Source: Nitriliruptoraceae bacterium
GTDB lineage: Bacteria > Actinomycetota > Nitriliruptoria > Nitriliruptorales > Nitriliruptoraceae
Length of the DNA stretch: 54,191 bases
Reading direction: 5' to 3'
Assembly: GCA_003565155.1 (NCBI GenBank)
Contig: PXDB01000015.1
Span: 1-54,191 of the forward strand
Positions 25,515 through 33,017 of the stretch are shown piece by piece. The position numbers and the translations under genes were made by a program. Every line of letters begins with the position of its first letter. The first letter of the stretch is position 1. The notes under the pieces were generated by a model. That model was not told the DNA's origin, ran no database searches, and saw only the letters and a program-made list of their open reading frames with translations.

Positions 25515-27098
25515 TCACCCTAGCGAGGTGGTCGCGAAGCGTGTCGCCACATCGGGTCGGGTCTCGTAGCCCTGGACCTCGGGCGACCAGGCCTCGAGGA
25601 TGTCGGGGTTGTAGAAGTAGATGTAGGACGCCAGGTCCACGATCCGGGTCGCTGCCTGGTCGTAGAGCGCCTTTCGGGCGTCCTCGTCGGTCTCCTCACG
25701 GGCGGCGTCGAGCAGCTCGTCGACCTCGTCGTCGGCGAAGCCCTGGAAGTTGTTGACCCCTTCCGAGTGGTGCTGCGCGTAGTAGAAGTCGTCGGGGTCG
25801 ATGTTGCCGAGCCACCCGAGCGCGAAGGCGTCGAAGTTGCCGTCGCCCTGCTCGGCGAGCCAGGTCGAGAAGTCCTCGATGCGGATGTCGACCTCGATGC
25901 CGACCTCACCGAGCTGGCTCGCGATGACCTGGGCTGCGGTGACGGTCTCCGGGAACTCGTTGGTGACCATCAGGTCGATGGTGAGGTCGCTGACACCGGC
26001 GTCGTCGAGCAGCGCTTGTGCCTGGTCGGGGTCGTGCCCGTAGGGCGCGTAGTCCAGGAACCAGAAGCTGGTCTCGGGGATCGCCGTCTCGTTGGGCGTG
26101 GCGGCGTCGAAGTTCGCGGCCTCGGTGATGTCGTCGATGTTGAGCGCGAAGGCGATGGCACGCCGGACATCCACGTCGTCGAAGGGCTCGCGCGCGTTGT
26201 TCAGCGACAGGTACCAGTAGTCGTTGCCGGCGACCTGGGACATCTCGATGTCCGGGTCGGCCTCGAGCTGGTCGATCTGCTGCGGGGGCACGGAGTCGAT
26301 CCAGTCGACCTCACCGGTCTCGAGGTTGGTGACCTTGACCGACTCGTCCGGGATGACCTGGAACTCGATGCCGTCGAGGAAGGGGCCCTCACCCCAGTAG
26401 TCGGGGTTGGCCTCGAGGACGACGTTGTCACCGGGGCTGAAGGAGACGAAGGAGAAGGGGCCGGTGCCGTTCGGCTCGTCGCCGACCGTGCCGTCCTCGA
26501 TCGCCGCCGCGGAGACGATGGCCATGCCCTTGAACGCACCGACCTGGTCGAGCAGGTTGGGCGCCGGGCGGTTGAGCTCCATGACCACGGTCGTGTCGTC
26601 CGGTGCTGCGAAGCTGTCGACGGCGTCGAGGCGGAAGGCGTTCTGGCCCTCCTCGGCGATGCGCTCGAAGCTGGCGACCACATCGTCGGCGGTCAACGCC
26701 GAGCCGTCGTGGAAGGTGACGCCGTCGCGCAGGGTGAAGGTCCAGGTCAGCAGGTCGTCGGAGGTCTCCCAGGACTCGGCCAGCGCCGGCTCGGGTGTGA
26801 GGTCGTCGCCGGGCTGCACGAGGGTGTCGTAGACGTTCTCCAGCACGGTGAAGGCGAAGGAGGAGGTGGTGGTGTGGGGGTCGAGCTGGTCGGGGTCGCC
26901 GCCGATCGCCGCGATGAGGGTGCCGCCGGTGGCGGCGTCCTCCTCCACGTCGTCATCGGGGTCGGGGTCGTCGTCGACCGTCTCGTCGGTGACGTCCTCG
27001 CCGGTGGGGTCGTCGACGTCGACGGCCTCACCGCCGTCGCAGGCAGCGGCGATCAGGGCGAGGAGAGCGAGCAGGGCGAGGGGGCTTCGCCAGCGCAT
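25515..27098 (-). CDS. Peptide/solute ABC importer substrate-binding lipoprotein (family 5)
   Basis: A 527-residue extracytoplasmic family-5 binding protein. The signal peptide ends in lipobox IAAAC (Cys20), followed by a ~35-residue Asp/Glu-rich linker and the SBP_bac_5 domain (PDQLDPHTTTSSFAFTVLENVYDTL, PALAESWETSDDLLTWTFTLRDGVTFHDGSALTADDV in composition). The C-terminal half has the usual QIAxxLxxxGIxV-type lobe. Ligands could be peptides, nickel or sugars; family 5 does not allow a precise call. The start is ATG at 27096-27098 with AAGGAG 7 bases upstream. It is the first gene of the importer operon. Confidence 0.92.
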   Translation of the reverse strand: MRWRSPLALLALLALIAAACDGGEAVDVDDPTGEDVTDETVDDDPDPDDDVEEDAATGGTLIAAIGGDPDQLDPHTTTSSFAFTVLENVYDTLVQPGDDLTPEPALAESWETSDDLLTWTFTLRDGVTFHDGSALTADDVVASFERIAEEGQNAFRLDAVDSFAAPDDTTVVMELNRPAPNLLDQVGAFKGMAIVSAAAIEDGTVGDEPNGTGPFSFVSFSPGDNVVLEANPDYWGEGPFLDGIEFQVIPDESVKVTNLETGEVDWIDSVPPQQIDQLEADPDIEMSQVAGNDYWYLSLNNAREPFDDVDVRRAIAFALNIDDITEAANFDAATPNETAIPETSFWFLDYAPYGHDPDQAQALLDDAGVSDLTIDLMVTNEFPETVTAAQVIASQLGEVGIEVDIRIEDFSTWLAEQGDGNFDAFALGWLGNIDPDDFYYAQHHSEGVNNFQGFADDEVDELLDAAREETDEDARKALYDQAATRIVDLASYIYFYNPDILEAWSPEVQGYETRPDVATRFATTSLG

Positions 27099-27110
27099 CG
27101 GGGGCTCCTT

Positions 27111-27156
27111 GGTAGGAGGACGCGGGCCCACGGAGGGGAACCCGTCCTCTCCTACC
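27111..27156 (-). promoter_or_regulatory. Imperfect inverted repeat in the leader of the peptide-importer operon
   Basis: GGTAGGAGGACGCGGG and CCCGTCCTCTCCTACC pair with small bulges. On the minus strand the predicted -10 (TACGGT, 27154-27159) is at the promoter-distal edge, so most of the hairpin would be in the mRNA leader, ending immediately before the AAGGAG ribosome site. It could modulate translation or be an operator overlapping the start of transcription. Confidence 0.4.
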
Positions 27157-27194
27157 GTAGTCGGAGGCTGCAGGGCGGTCGACCGACAGCTGCT

Positions 27195-28412
27195 TCAGGC
27201 GTCCGCGCGGTAGGGCTTGAGCTCGCGCCGGGCCAGCGCCATCTCGTGCACCTCGTCGGGACCGTCGGCCATCCGAAGGGTGCGGGCGTGGGCCCACATC
27301 ATCGCCAGCGGCGTGTCGTCGGTGAAGCCCTGCCCGCCGTAGGTCTGGATCGCCTTGTCCAGCACCCACTCGGCCATGGACGGGGCGACGATCTTGATGG
27401 CGGAGATCTCCATGCGCGCGCCGGTGTTGCCGACGGTGTCCATCAGGTGCGCGGTCTTGAGCGTCAGGAGGCGGGCCTGCTCGATGCGCACCCGGGCCTG
27501 GGCGATCCAGTGGTGGAACATGCCCTGCGCGGCGATCGGCTTGCCGAAGGGGGTCCGTGCCCAGGCGCGCGCGCACATCAGCTCGAAGGCGCGTTCCGCC
27601 ATCCCGATCATGCGCATGCAGTGGTGGATGCGACCGGGACCGAGGCGTTGCTGGGCGATGGCGAAGCCGTCTCCCTCCGCGCCGAGCAGGTTGTCCACGG
27701 GCACCCGTACGTCGGTGAAGGCGACCTCGGGGTGGCCGCCATGGCCGTCGTAGCGGCCGAACACCGGCAGCTCGCGGACCACCTCGACGCCCGGGGCGTC
27801 GGTGGGCACCAGCACCATGGACTGCTGGTGGTAGGGGTCGGCATCGGGGTCGGTGACCCCCATCAGGATGCCGACCGTGCAGCGGTCGCTGGCCGCACCC
27901 GAGGACCACCACTTGCGGCCGTTGATGACGTACTCGTCGCCGTCGCGCACGATCGCGGTGCGGATGTTGCGGGCGTCGGAGGAGGCCACGTCGGGCTCGG
28001 TCATGAAGAACGCGGAGCGGATCTCCTGCTCCAGCAGCGGGTGCAGCCAGCGCTGCTGCTGCTGCGGCGTGCCGAACAGGTGGAGGATCTCCATGTTCCC
28101 GGTGTCGGGCGCGGCGCAGTTGGTCACCACCGGGGCGATCAGCGGGGAGCGGCCCGTGAGCTCGGCGAGGTGGGCGTAGTCGAGGTTGCTCAGCCCCGCC
28201 CCGTGCGCCTCGTCGGGCAGGAACAGGTTCCACAGCCCGCGGCTGCGCGCCTCCGCCGCCAGCTCGTCCAGCACGCTCGGGTGGTGGTGGACGTCACCGG
28301 AGGCAGCGATCTCCTCCGCGTAGCGGGCCTCGTTCGGCAGGATGCGTTCGGTGAGGAACGCCTCGAGTTCGGCGTGCAGCCGCTCGCCCTTCGCGCTCAT
28401 CGTCAGGTCCAC
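27195..28412 (-). CDS. Acyl-CoA dehydrogenase family protein (ACAD10/11-like)
   Basis: A 405-residue flavin-dependent dehydrogenase. The middle beta-domain shows FFMTEPDVASSDARNI and INGRKWWSSGA, the usual FAD/substrate contacts. The C-terminal helical domain has QRLGPGRIHHCMRMIG, IQTYGGQGF and ARTLRMADGPDEVHEMALARREL, typical of the ACAD10/11-like group that handles longer or branched acyl-CoAs. The GTG start has AGGAG 8 bases upstream; an ATG four codons later is an alternative. It stands alone between the importer and the YtxH-like gene; no electron-transfer flavoprotein is nearby. Confidence 0.9.
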   Translation of the reverse strand: MDLTMSAKGERLHAELEAFLTERILPNEARYAEEIAASGDVHHHPSVLDELAAEARSRGLWNLFLPDEAHGAGLSNLDYAHLAELTGRSPLIAPVVTNCAAPDTGNMEILHLFGTPQQQQRWLHPLLEQEIRSAFFMTEPDVASSDARNIRTAIVRDGDEYVINGRKWWSSGAASDRCTVGILMGVTDPDADPYHQQSMVLVPTDAPGVEVVRELPVFGRYDGHGGHPEVAFTDVRVPVDNLLGAEGDGFAIAQQRLGPGRIHHCMRMIGMAERAFELMCARAWARTPFGKPIAAQGMFHHWIAQARVRIEQARLLTLKTAHLMDTVGNTGARMEISAIKIVAPSMAEWVLDKAIQTYGGQGFTDDTPLAMMWAHARTLRMADGPDEVHEMALARRELKPYRADA

Positions 28413-28444
28413 GACCCCTGCTCCTCGCTCGGCTGCCCTGGACG

Positions 28445-28699
28445 CTACGTGCTGGGCCGATCGTCCGGTGCATCCGCACGGGCCTCGCGGTAGCCCTCCG
28501 CCGCCGCGGCCGTCAGGTCCCGGGTCAGCTCCGCGCCGGCCTTGGTGGCCGTGACCGCGCCCTGCTTCGCCTGCTGGAAGGCGTCGCGTCGCAGCTCGCG
28601 CCGGCGCTCCTCCCCGCTGTCGGGGTCGAGGAGGTACATGGCGCCCGCACCGGTGGCCGCGCCGAGGCTGAAGGTCATCAAGGTCCGGATCCGCACCAC
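28445..28699 (-). CDS. Small YtxH-like membrane-associated protein
   Basis: An 84-residue protein. A short hydrophobic segment (FSLGAATGAGAMYLL, about 10-24) is followed by DPDSGEERRRELRRDA and a long Ala/Lys/Glu helix. The Gly/Ala-rich helix followed by a LxDPxxGxxRR motif is the common form of YtxH-like proteins, which are stress-linked and poorly characterised. The GTG start at 28699 is one of several possible. A TAGCCT hexamer (minus strand) about 45 bases upstream may be its -10. Confidence 0.65.
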   Translation of the reverse strand: MVRIRTLMTFSLGAATGAGAMYLLDPDSGEERRRELRRDAFQQAKQGAVTATKAGAELTRDLTAAAAEGYREARADAPDDRPST

Positions 28700-28819
28700 G
28701 GGTCCTGTCGTCGACGGCGGTGGTCGTACACGTCCACCGAGGCTAGTGAGCGTGCGATCTCGGGGTGTCGGCGGCGTCCCGGACGACGACCGTACGCGCC
28801 CATCCCGGCACCCCGCCGC

Positions 28820-29122
28820 CTACCCGCCGTCGATCAGCGCGCGTTCCACACGGTCGACCTTGGACCGCAGCGTGCCGGTGTGGCCGGGTCGGTGGTCGAA
28901 CTTCGCGGTGATCGACAGTCGCGGTGCGTGGCGTTCGCCCTCGGCGATGCACCGCTGCAGGAGCGCGAACACCTCCTCGGGGCTGCCCTCCACCGTGGTG
29001 AACATCGCGGTGGTCTCGTTGGGCAGGCCGCTGTCCCGCACCACCGCAACGATGCGGGCCACGGCGTCACCGACCGAGTCCGACGCGCCGCCGAGGGGGG
29101 TGATGGAGAAGGCCGCCAGCAT
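28820..29122 (-). CDS. MTH1187/DUF77 family thiamine-binding-like protein
   Basis: A 100-residue ferredoxin-like-fold protein of the MTH1187 family (TIGR00106). The pattern is family-typical: an N-terminal strand FSITPLG, a helix with VARIVAVVRDSGLP, AMFTTVEGSPEEVFALLQRC and a C-terminal SITAKFDHRPG. Members bind thiamine or its precursors in some structures, usually as tetramers. The ATG start at 29122 was chosen because the upstream extension has a weak composition. A minus-strand TAGGGT at 29155-29160 is a candidate -10, overlapping the inverted repeat at 29144-29174. Confidence 0.8.
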   Translation of the reverse strand: MLAAFSITPLGGASDSVGDAVARIVAVVRDSGLPNETTAMFTTVEGSPEEVFALLQRCIAEGERHAPRLSITAKFDHRPGHTGTLRSKVDRVERALIDGG

Positions 29123-29143
29123 GTGCAGGTCTTTCGTGGGGGA

Positions 29144-29174
29144 CGCCGCCGTGCACCCTACGTGCACGGCGGCG
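29144..29174. repeat. Perfect 13-bp inverted repeat with GTGCAC-N5-GTGCAC core
   Basis: The arms CGCCGCCGTGCAC-type (29144-29156) and complement (29162-29174) flank CCTAC. It lies 12 bases after the GerMN lipoprotein stop and 22 bases before the thiamine-binding-like gene, on the minus strand. It can act as a terminator hairpin (no U-tract follows) and also overlaps the putative -10 of the next gene, so it may be an operator. The same core recurs at 30265-30281. Confidence 0.55.
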
Positions 29175-29185
29175 GACTCGAGGGA

Positions 29186-30211
29186 TCACGGCAGCAGCAC
29201 CAGGGGCGTCGCGCGCTTGGCCTGCACCGATCCGTCCTTCGCGGACACCTCCCACACGGTGAGCGTCGCTTCCGTACGCCCATCCACCTCGTAGGGGATG
29301 GTCACGTCCACCGCGCCCCACCCCTGACCGTGGTCCGACATCGCGAAGCCCTCGTCGAGCACGGTGCCGTCCGCGGTCTCGAGCCGGTACTCGAAGTTGG
29401 CCTCGAAGACCGCGGCCTTGCCGGTGATGCGCAGGCTGCCGCCGGCAACCTCCGCGCCGGCAGCAGGGGTGTCGACGAACACGGTGGGGACCACGGTGAG
29501 CAGGTCCTCGCGGGTGACCGTGCCCTCCCACTCGATGCCCTCACCGGAGAAGGTGGTCACCGGCTGGCCGTCGAGGTGGAAGCGGACGTCGTCGACGGTG
29601 GGGAACTGCGTGACGGTGTAGACCACCTGGGCGAGCCGGGAGAACATCGACAGCGATCCGCCGCCGGCCTCGAACTCCCGGGACAGATCCACCGTCGCCA
29701 CGCCGTCGGCGATGTCGATGCCGAGGAGGAGGGTGTCCGCCGGCACGGAGGTGGACAGCCCGTCGATCAGGTCCTCCTCCGCCGCCACGGGTCCGTCGAT
29801 CAGTGCCCGCAGCGTCGCTGCGGCGATACCCGGCGTCGAGGGGATCTCACGGTGCACCGCGACCAGGAAGGGGTCCGCGCGTGCGGGGGTGTCGCCACCG
29901 GGGGCCATGAAGTACAGCCGCACCGCGGTCGTGTCGTCGGACGCCTCGGCGTCGGCGGTGTCGTCGGACGCCTCGTCGTCGTGCGCGTCCGCCTCCGGCC
30001 CGTCCTCGCCAGGGGTGTCGTTGGCCTCGTCGGTGTCGTCGGTGGCGTCGGTGTCGTCGGCTGTCGGTTCGGGGTCGTCGGCGTCGGGTCCCTCAGCGCT
30101 GGTCAGCGCACCGTCCTCGACGGGACCGGCGTCGATGGCACCGTCCCCGCAGGCGGTCAGCACCAGGGTCAGCGCCACCGTGACGCCCACGGCTGCAGGG
30201 ATGCGTTGCAT
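29186..30211 (-). CDS. GerMN-domain lipoprotein with C-terminal Gmad2-like domain
   Basis: A 341-residue lipoprotein. Signal peptide and lipobox VLTAC place Cys21 as the lipid anchor; an ~80-residue linker of mostly Asp, Glu, Ala and Thr follows. A GerMN domain (about 95-225) shows VRLYFMAPGG, LRALIDGP and VATVDLSREFEAGGGSLSMFSRLAQVVYTVTQFP in composition. The last ~95 residues are an immunoglobulin-like Gmad2 domain (FVDTPAAGAEV, LRITGKAAVFEANFEYRL). Actinobacterial LpqB, which modulates the MtrB kinase, also has GerMN, but with Gmad1. Position directly after an MtrA/kinase pair supports a similar signalling role. Start ATG with AGGAGG upstream. Confidence 0.85.
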   Translation of the reverse strand: MQRIPAAVGVTVALTLVLTACGDGAIDAGPVEDGALTSAEGPDADDPEPTADDTDATDDTDEANDTPGEDGPEADAHDDEASDDTADAEASDDTTAVRLYFMAPGGDTPARADPFLVAVHREIPSTPGIAAATLRALIDGPVAAEEDLIDGLSTSVPADTLLLGIDIADGVATVDLSREFEAGGGSLSMFSRLAQVVYTVTQFPTVDDVRFHLDGQPVTTFSGEGIEWEGTVTREDLLTVVPTVFVDTPAAGAEVAGGSLRITGKAAVFEANFEYRLETADGTVLDEGFAMSDHGQGWGAVDVTIPYEVDGRTEATLTVWEVSAKDGSVQAKRATPLVLLP

Positions 30212-30264
30212 GGTGTCCTCCTGTCTCGGCGTGGCCGAGGGGGCGTACGCCCTCCTCGCGCCCT

Positions 30265-30281
30265 GTGCACACACTGTGCAC
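30265..30281. promoter_or_regulatory. GTGCAC-N5-GTGCAC palindrome upstream of the GerMN gene
   Basis: Two GTGCAC hexamers are separated by ACACT, 54 bases before the GerMN lipoprotein start and 31 bases after the kinase stop. The same arrangement with a 5-base spacer occurs at 29151-29167, downstream of the gene. A regulator site is possible; which protein binds is unknown. Confidence 0.35.
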
Positions 30282-30311
30282 GGCCAGCGTCATGGGGCTG
30301 TCCGCGCCGTG

Positions 30312-31619
30312 TCACAGATCGGTAACGACCGTGACCGGCAGGCGGAGGCGGACCGCGAACCCACCACCCTCGCGGTTGTGGGCCGTCAGGGTCGCGCCGA
30401 GCGCCCGCGCGTGCTCCCACGCGATCGCGAGGCCGAGCCCCGTCCCGCCGCCGGCGCGGGCGGCGTCCCCCTTCGCGAACCGGTCGAAGATCCGCTCGAG
30501 CTGGTCATCGGGGACGCCGGGGCCGCGATCAGCGACCTCCACGACGAGGTGGTCGCCGTCCAGCCCGGCGCGGACCGCGGTCGCACGGTCCTGGCCGTGG
30601 ATCCGGGCGTTGTCGGCCAGGTTGACGAGGATGCGTTCGAGGCGGCGGGGATCCGTCCGCACGGTGAGGCCTGTGGGGGCCTCCAGCCTGGCTTCCGGCA
30701 GCCGCGGGCGCACCACGGCCTCGAGGAGGGCGACCACCTCGAGGTCGACGGGATCGAGCAGCGCGGTGCCGTCGGCCGCGTCGAGCCGGGAGAGCTCCAG
30801 CAGCTCCTCCACGAGGTCGCGGAGCCGGCGGACGTCCGTATCCAGCAGCTCGACGACGCGGCGCTGCCCCGCGGGCAGCTGCTCGAGCGCGGCGGTGAGC
30901 TCCGCCGCCTCGTGCACCAGGGCGGTGATGGGCGTGCGGAGCTCGTGGGAGACGTCCGCGACGAACCGGCGTTCGCGGTCCCGGGCGGCGGTCAGCTGGT
31001 CGATCGTGTCCGCGAGCGCCCCCGCCTGGTTCGCCACGCGCCAGCCGGCCAGCGCGCCGACCAGGACCAGGGCCACGGAGGCGCCGAGCAGGACCACGCG
31101 CAGCTGGTCGAGCGCGCGCTGCACGTCGCTGACATCGGTGAACAGGTAGAAGTCCGGGCCGTCCGGGGGTCGGCGGGCAGCCGCGACCAGGTGAGGTCTG
31201 CCACCGACCTCGATCCACTCCGCAGCGACGCTGCCCTGCTCCACGAGCCGTGCCGCTGCGGCGGACACCACCTCTGGCCCGATGGGCACGTCCAGACCGG
31301 ACACGAAGTCCTCGGGGCCGTCCAGGTCGATGTAGACGTCGATGCCGCGCCGGCCGAGATCGGCCGCCAGGCCCGAGTCCTCGACGTCGCCGGGCTCGAC
31401 GGTGTCACCCAGCCGCTGCTGGCCGAGCACACCGACGGTGAAGCGCGCCTCCTCGACGGCGCGGTCCACCACCTCGGCCCGCAGCGACCGCGACACGAGC
31501 AGGAAGGCCAGGGTCGACAGCGCCAGGGCCGCCAGGGTCACCACGGCGACGACCACCAGCACCACGCGGGAACGGACCCGTCGTCCACGGCGGCCGGCGG
31601 GCGGGTGGGTGGCGGTCAC
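30312..31619 (-). CDS. Membrane sensor histidine kinase (MtrB-like, short linker)
   Basis: A 435-residue kinase with two membrane segments (about 19-42 and 175-193) and a ~130-residue extracellular sensor between them. The H-box is FVADVSHELRTP (His225), and the ATPase domain has NLADNARIHG, DRGPGVPDDQLERIFDRF and GTGLGLAIAWEHA. Only 32 residues separate the second membrane helix from the phospho-acceptor, so a complete HAMP domain is missing. That is unusual, because MtrB has one. The GTG start overlaps the regulator stop (GTGA). Order regulator-kinase-GerMN lipoprotein matches mtrA-mtrB-lpqB. Confidence 0.88.
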   Translation of the reverse strand: MTATHPPAGRRGRRVRSRVVLVVVAVVTLAALALSTLAFLLVSRSLRAEVVDRAVEEARFTVGVLGQQRLGDTVEPGDVEDSGLAADLGRRGIDVYIDLDGPEDFVSGLDVPIGPEVVSAAAARLVEQGSVAAEWIEVGGRPHLVAAARRPPDGPDFYLFTDVSDVQRALDQLRVVLLGASVALVLVGALAGWRVANQAGALADTIDQLTAARDRERRFVADVSHELRTPITALVHEAAELTAALEQLPAGQRRVVELLDTDVRRLRDLVEELLELSRLDAADGTALLDPVDLEVVALLEAVVRPRLPEARLEAPTGLTVRTDPRRLERILVNLADNARIHGQDRATAVRAGLDGDHLVVEVADRGPGVPDDQLERIFDRFAKGDAARAGGGTGLGLAIAWEHARALGATLTAHNREGGGFAVRLRLPVTVVTDL

Positions 31620-32302
31620 GGACGCGCGGCCCGGTAGCCGACGCCGCGCACGGTCTCGATCACCGTGGGGTGCGAGGGATCGGCCTCGATCTTGGCCCTG
31701 AGCCGCTGGACCGCCGCGTCGACCAGGCGGGAGTCGCCGAGGTGGCCGTAGCCCCACACCCGGTCCAGGAGCTGCTCACGGGACAGGACGTTGCCGAGGT
31801 GGCGGCCGAGCTCGACCAGCAGGCGGAACTCGGTGGGGGTCAGCGCGAGCGCCGCGCCGTCGCGCTCCACGGTGTGCGCCGCCACGTCGACCCGGAGGGG
31901 CCCGAGCCGCAGCACGTCGTCGTCGGCGGCGGCGCTGCGGGCGACGCGGCGCAGGGCAGCCCGCACCCGTGCGATGAGCTCGGGCATCTCGAAGGGCTTG
32001 GTCAGGTAGTCGTCGGCGCCAGCCTCCAGCCCGACGACGACGTCGATCGTGTCGGAGCGGGCGGTGAGCATCACCACCGGGACCGCCGAGTCGACCCGGA
32101 TCCGGCGGCACACCTCCAGCCCGTCCACGCCGGGCAGCATGACGTCGAGCACGACCAGGTCGGGGCGGTCCTCACGGAAGCACCCCAGTCCCTCATCACC
32201 GCTGGCCGCGACCCGCACCTCGAAACCGGCGGCCTGCAGCCCCCGAGCCGTGAGCTCACGGATGGAGGGGTCGTCCTCCACGAGCAGGATGCGTTCGTCC
32301 AT
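31616..32302 (-). CDS. mtrA: OmpR-family response regulator (MtrA-like)
   Basis: A 228-residue winged-helix regulator. Receiver: acidic 9-11, phospho-acceptor Asp53 (VVLDVMLPG), Thr80 and Lys102 (LTKPF), with SDTIDVVVGLEAGADDY close to mycobacterial MtrA. The output domain (about 125-228) shows LTPTEFRLLVELGRHLG, LSREQLLDRVWGY and TVIETVRGVGYR. The ATG start at 32302 follows GGAGACGGAGGAG. It is transcribed after a 37-base gap from the LuxR-type regulator and before its own kinase. MtrA orthologues control cell-wall, division and osmotic genes; orthology here rests on motif likeness and gene order. Confidence 0.85.
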   Translation of the reverse strand: MDERILLVEDDPSIRELTARGLQAAGFEVRVAASGDEGLGCFREDRPDLVVLDVMLPGVDGLEVCRRIRVDSAVPVVMLTARSDTIDVVVGLEAGADDYLTKPFEMPELIARVRAALRRVARSAAADDDVLRLGPLRVDVAAHTVERDGAALALTPTEFRLLVELGRHLGNVLSREQLLDRVWGYGHLGDSRLVDAAVQRLRAKIEADPSHPTVIETVRGVGYRAARP

Positions 32303-32339
32303 CTCCTCCGTCTCCCTGCGGTGACGTGCCGGGCGTCGG

Positions 32340-33017
32340 CTAGCCGTCGTCACCGACACCGGCACGCACCACCCCGTGCTCGTAGGCGTACACCACCGCC
32401 TGCACCCGGTCGCGCAGGTGGAGCTTGGCCAGCACACGACCGACGTGGGTCTTGACCGTGGTCTCCGAGACCACGAAACGTTCGGCGATCTCGGCGTTGG
32501 ACCGGCCCCGGGCCAGCTGCACCAGCACCTCTCGTTCCCGCTCGGTCAGGCTGGCCAGTTCGGGTGGTGGTGGCACCTCTGCCGTGCGTGTCACGCCGTC
32601 GACGAAGGCGGCGACCACCCGGCGGGTCACCGTGGGGTCGAGCAGCGCCTCACCGGCGGCCACGGTCCGCACCGCAGCGACCAGCTCGTCCGGCGGTGTG
32701 TCCTTGAGCAGGAAACCGCTGGCACCAGCCTGCAGTGCGGAGAACACGTACTCGTCGGCGTCGAAGGTGGTGAGCACGATCACCCGGGCGCGGCTGCCCG
32801 CGGCGACGAGGCGGCGTATCGCCGCGATGCCGTCGAGGTGGGGCATGCGCACGTCCATGAGCACCACGTCGGGCTGCTCGCGCTGGACCACCTCGACGGC
32901 GGCGAGACCGTCCGCGGCCTCGCCCACCACCTCGATGTCGGGTTCCTCCGCGAGGATCATCGCGAACCCGGCGCGCACGAGGTGCTGGTCGTCGACGATC
33001 ACCGTGGTCACGCTCAT
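32340..33017 (-). CDS. NarL/LuxR-family response regulator
   Basis: A 225-residue regulator: a receiver with acidic 9-10, Asp55 (VLMDVRMP), Thr83/84 and Lys105 (LLKDTPP), then a C-terminal LuxR helix-turn-helix (about 157-215: LTEREREVLVQLARGRSNAEIAERFVVSETTVKTHVGRVLAKL in composition). Its ATG start overlaps the stop of the upstream HisKA_3 kinase (ATGA), giving a standard NarXL/DesKR-type pair. It sits ahead of the OmpR-type regulator in what may be one long operon. Target genes are unknown. Confidence 0.92.
   Translation of the reverse strand: MSVTTVIVDDQHLVRAGFAMILAEEPDIEVVGEAADGLAAVEVVQREQPDVVLMDVRMPHLDGIAAIRRLVAAGSRARVIVLTTFDADEYVFSALQAGASGFLLKDTPPDELVAAVRTVAAGEALLDPTVTRRVVAAFVDGVTRTAEVPPPPELASLTEREREVLVQLARGRSNAEIAERFVVSETTVKTHVGRVLAKLHLRDRVQAVVYAYEHGVVRAGVGDDG

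Noticed and set aside
25767..28493. 908-residue plus-strand open frame opposite the peptide-binding protein and acyl-CoA dehydrogenase
   Set aside because: Val/Gly/Asp/His-rich repeats of antisense character; the minus strand encodes two clear protein families.
30311..30326. MtrA-box-like GTCACAGATCGGTAAC near the membrane-kinase 3' end
   Set aside because: It spans the last codons and the stop of the kinase gene, so the sequence is explained by coding; I cannot show it is a site.
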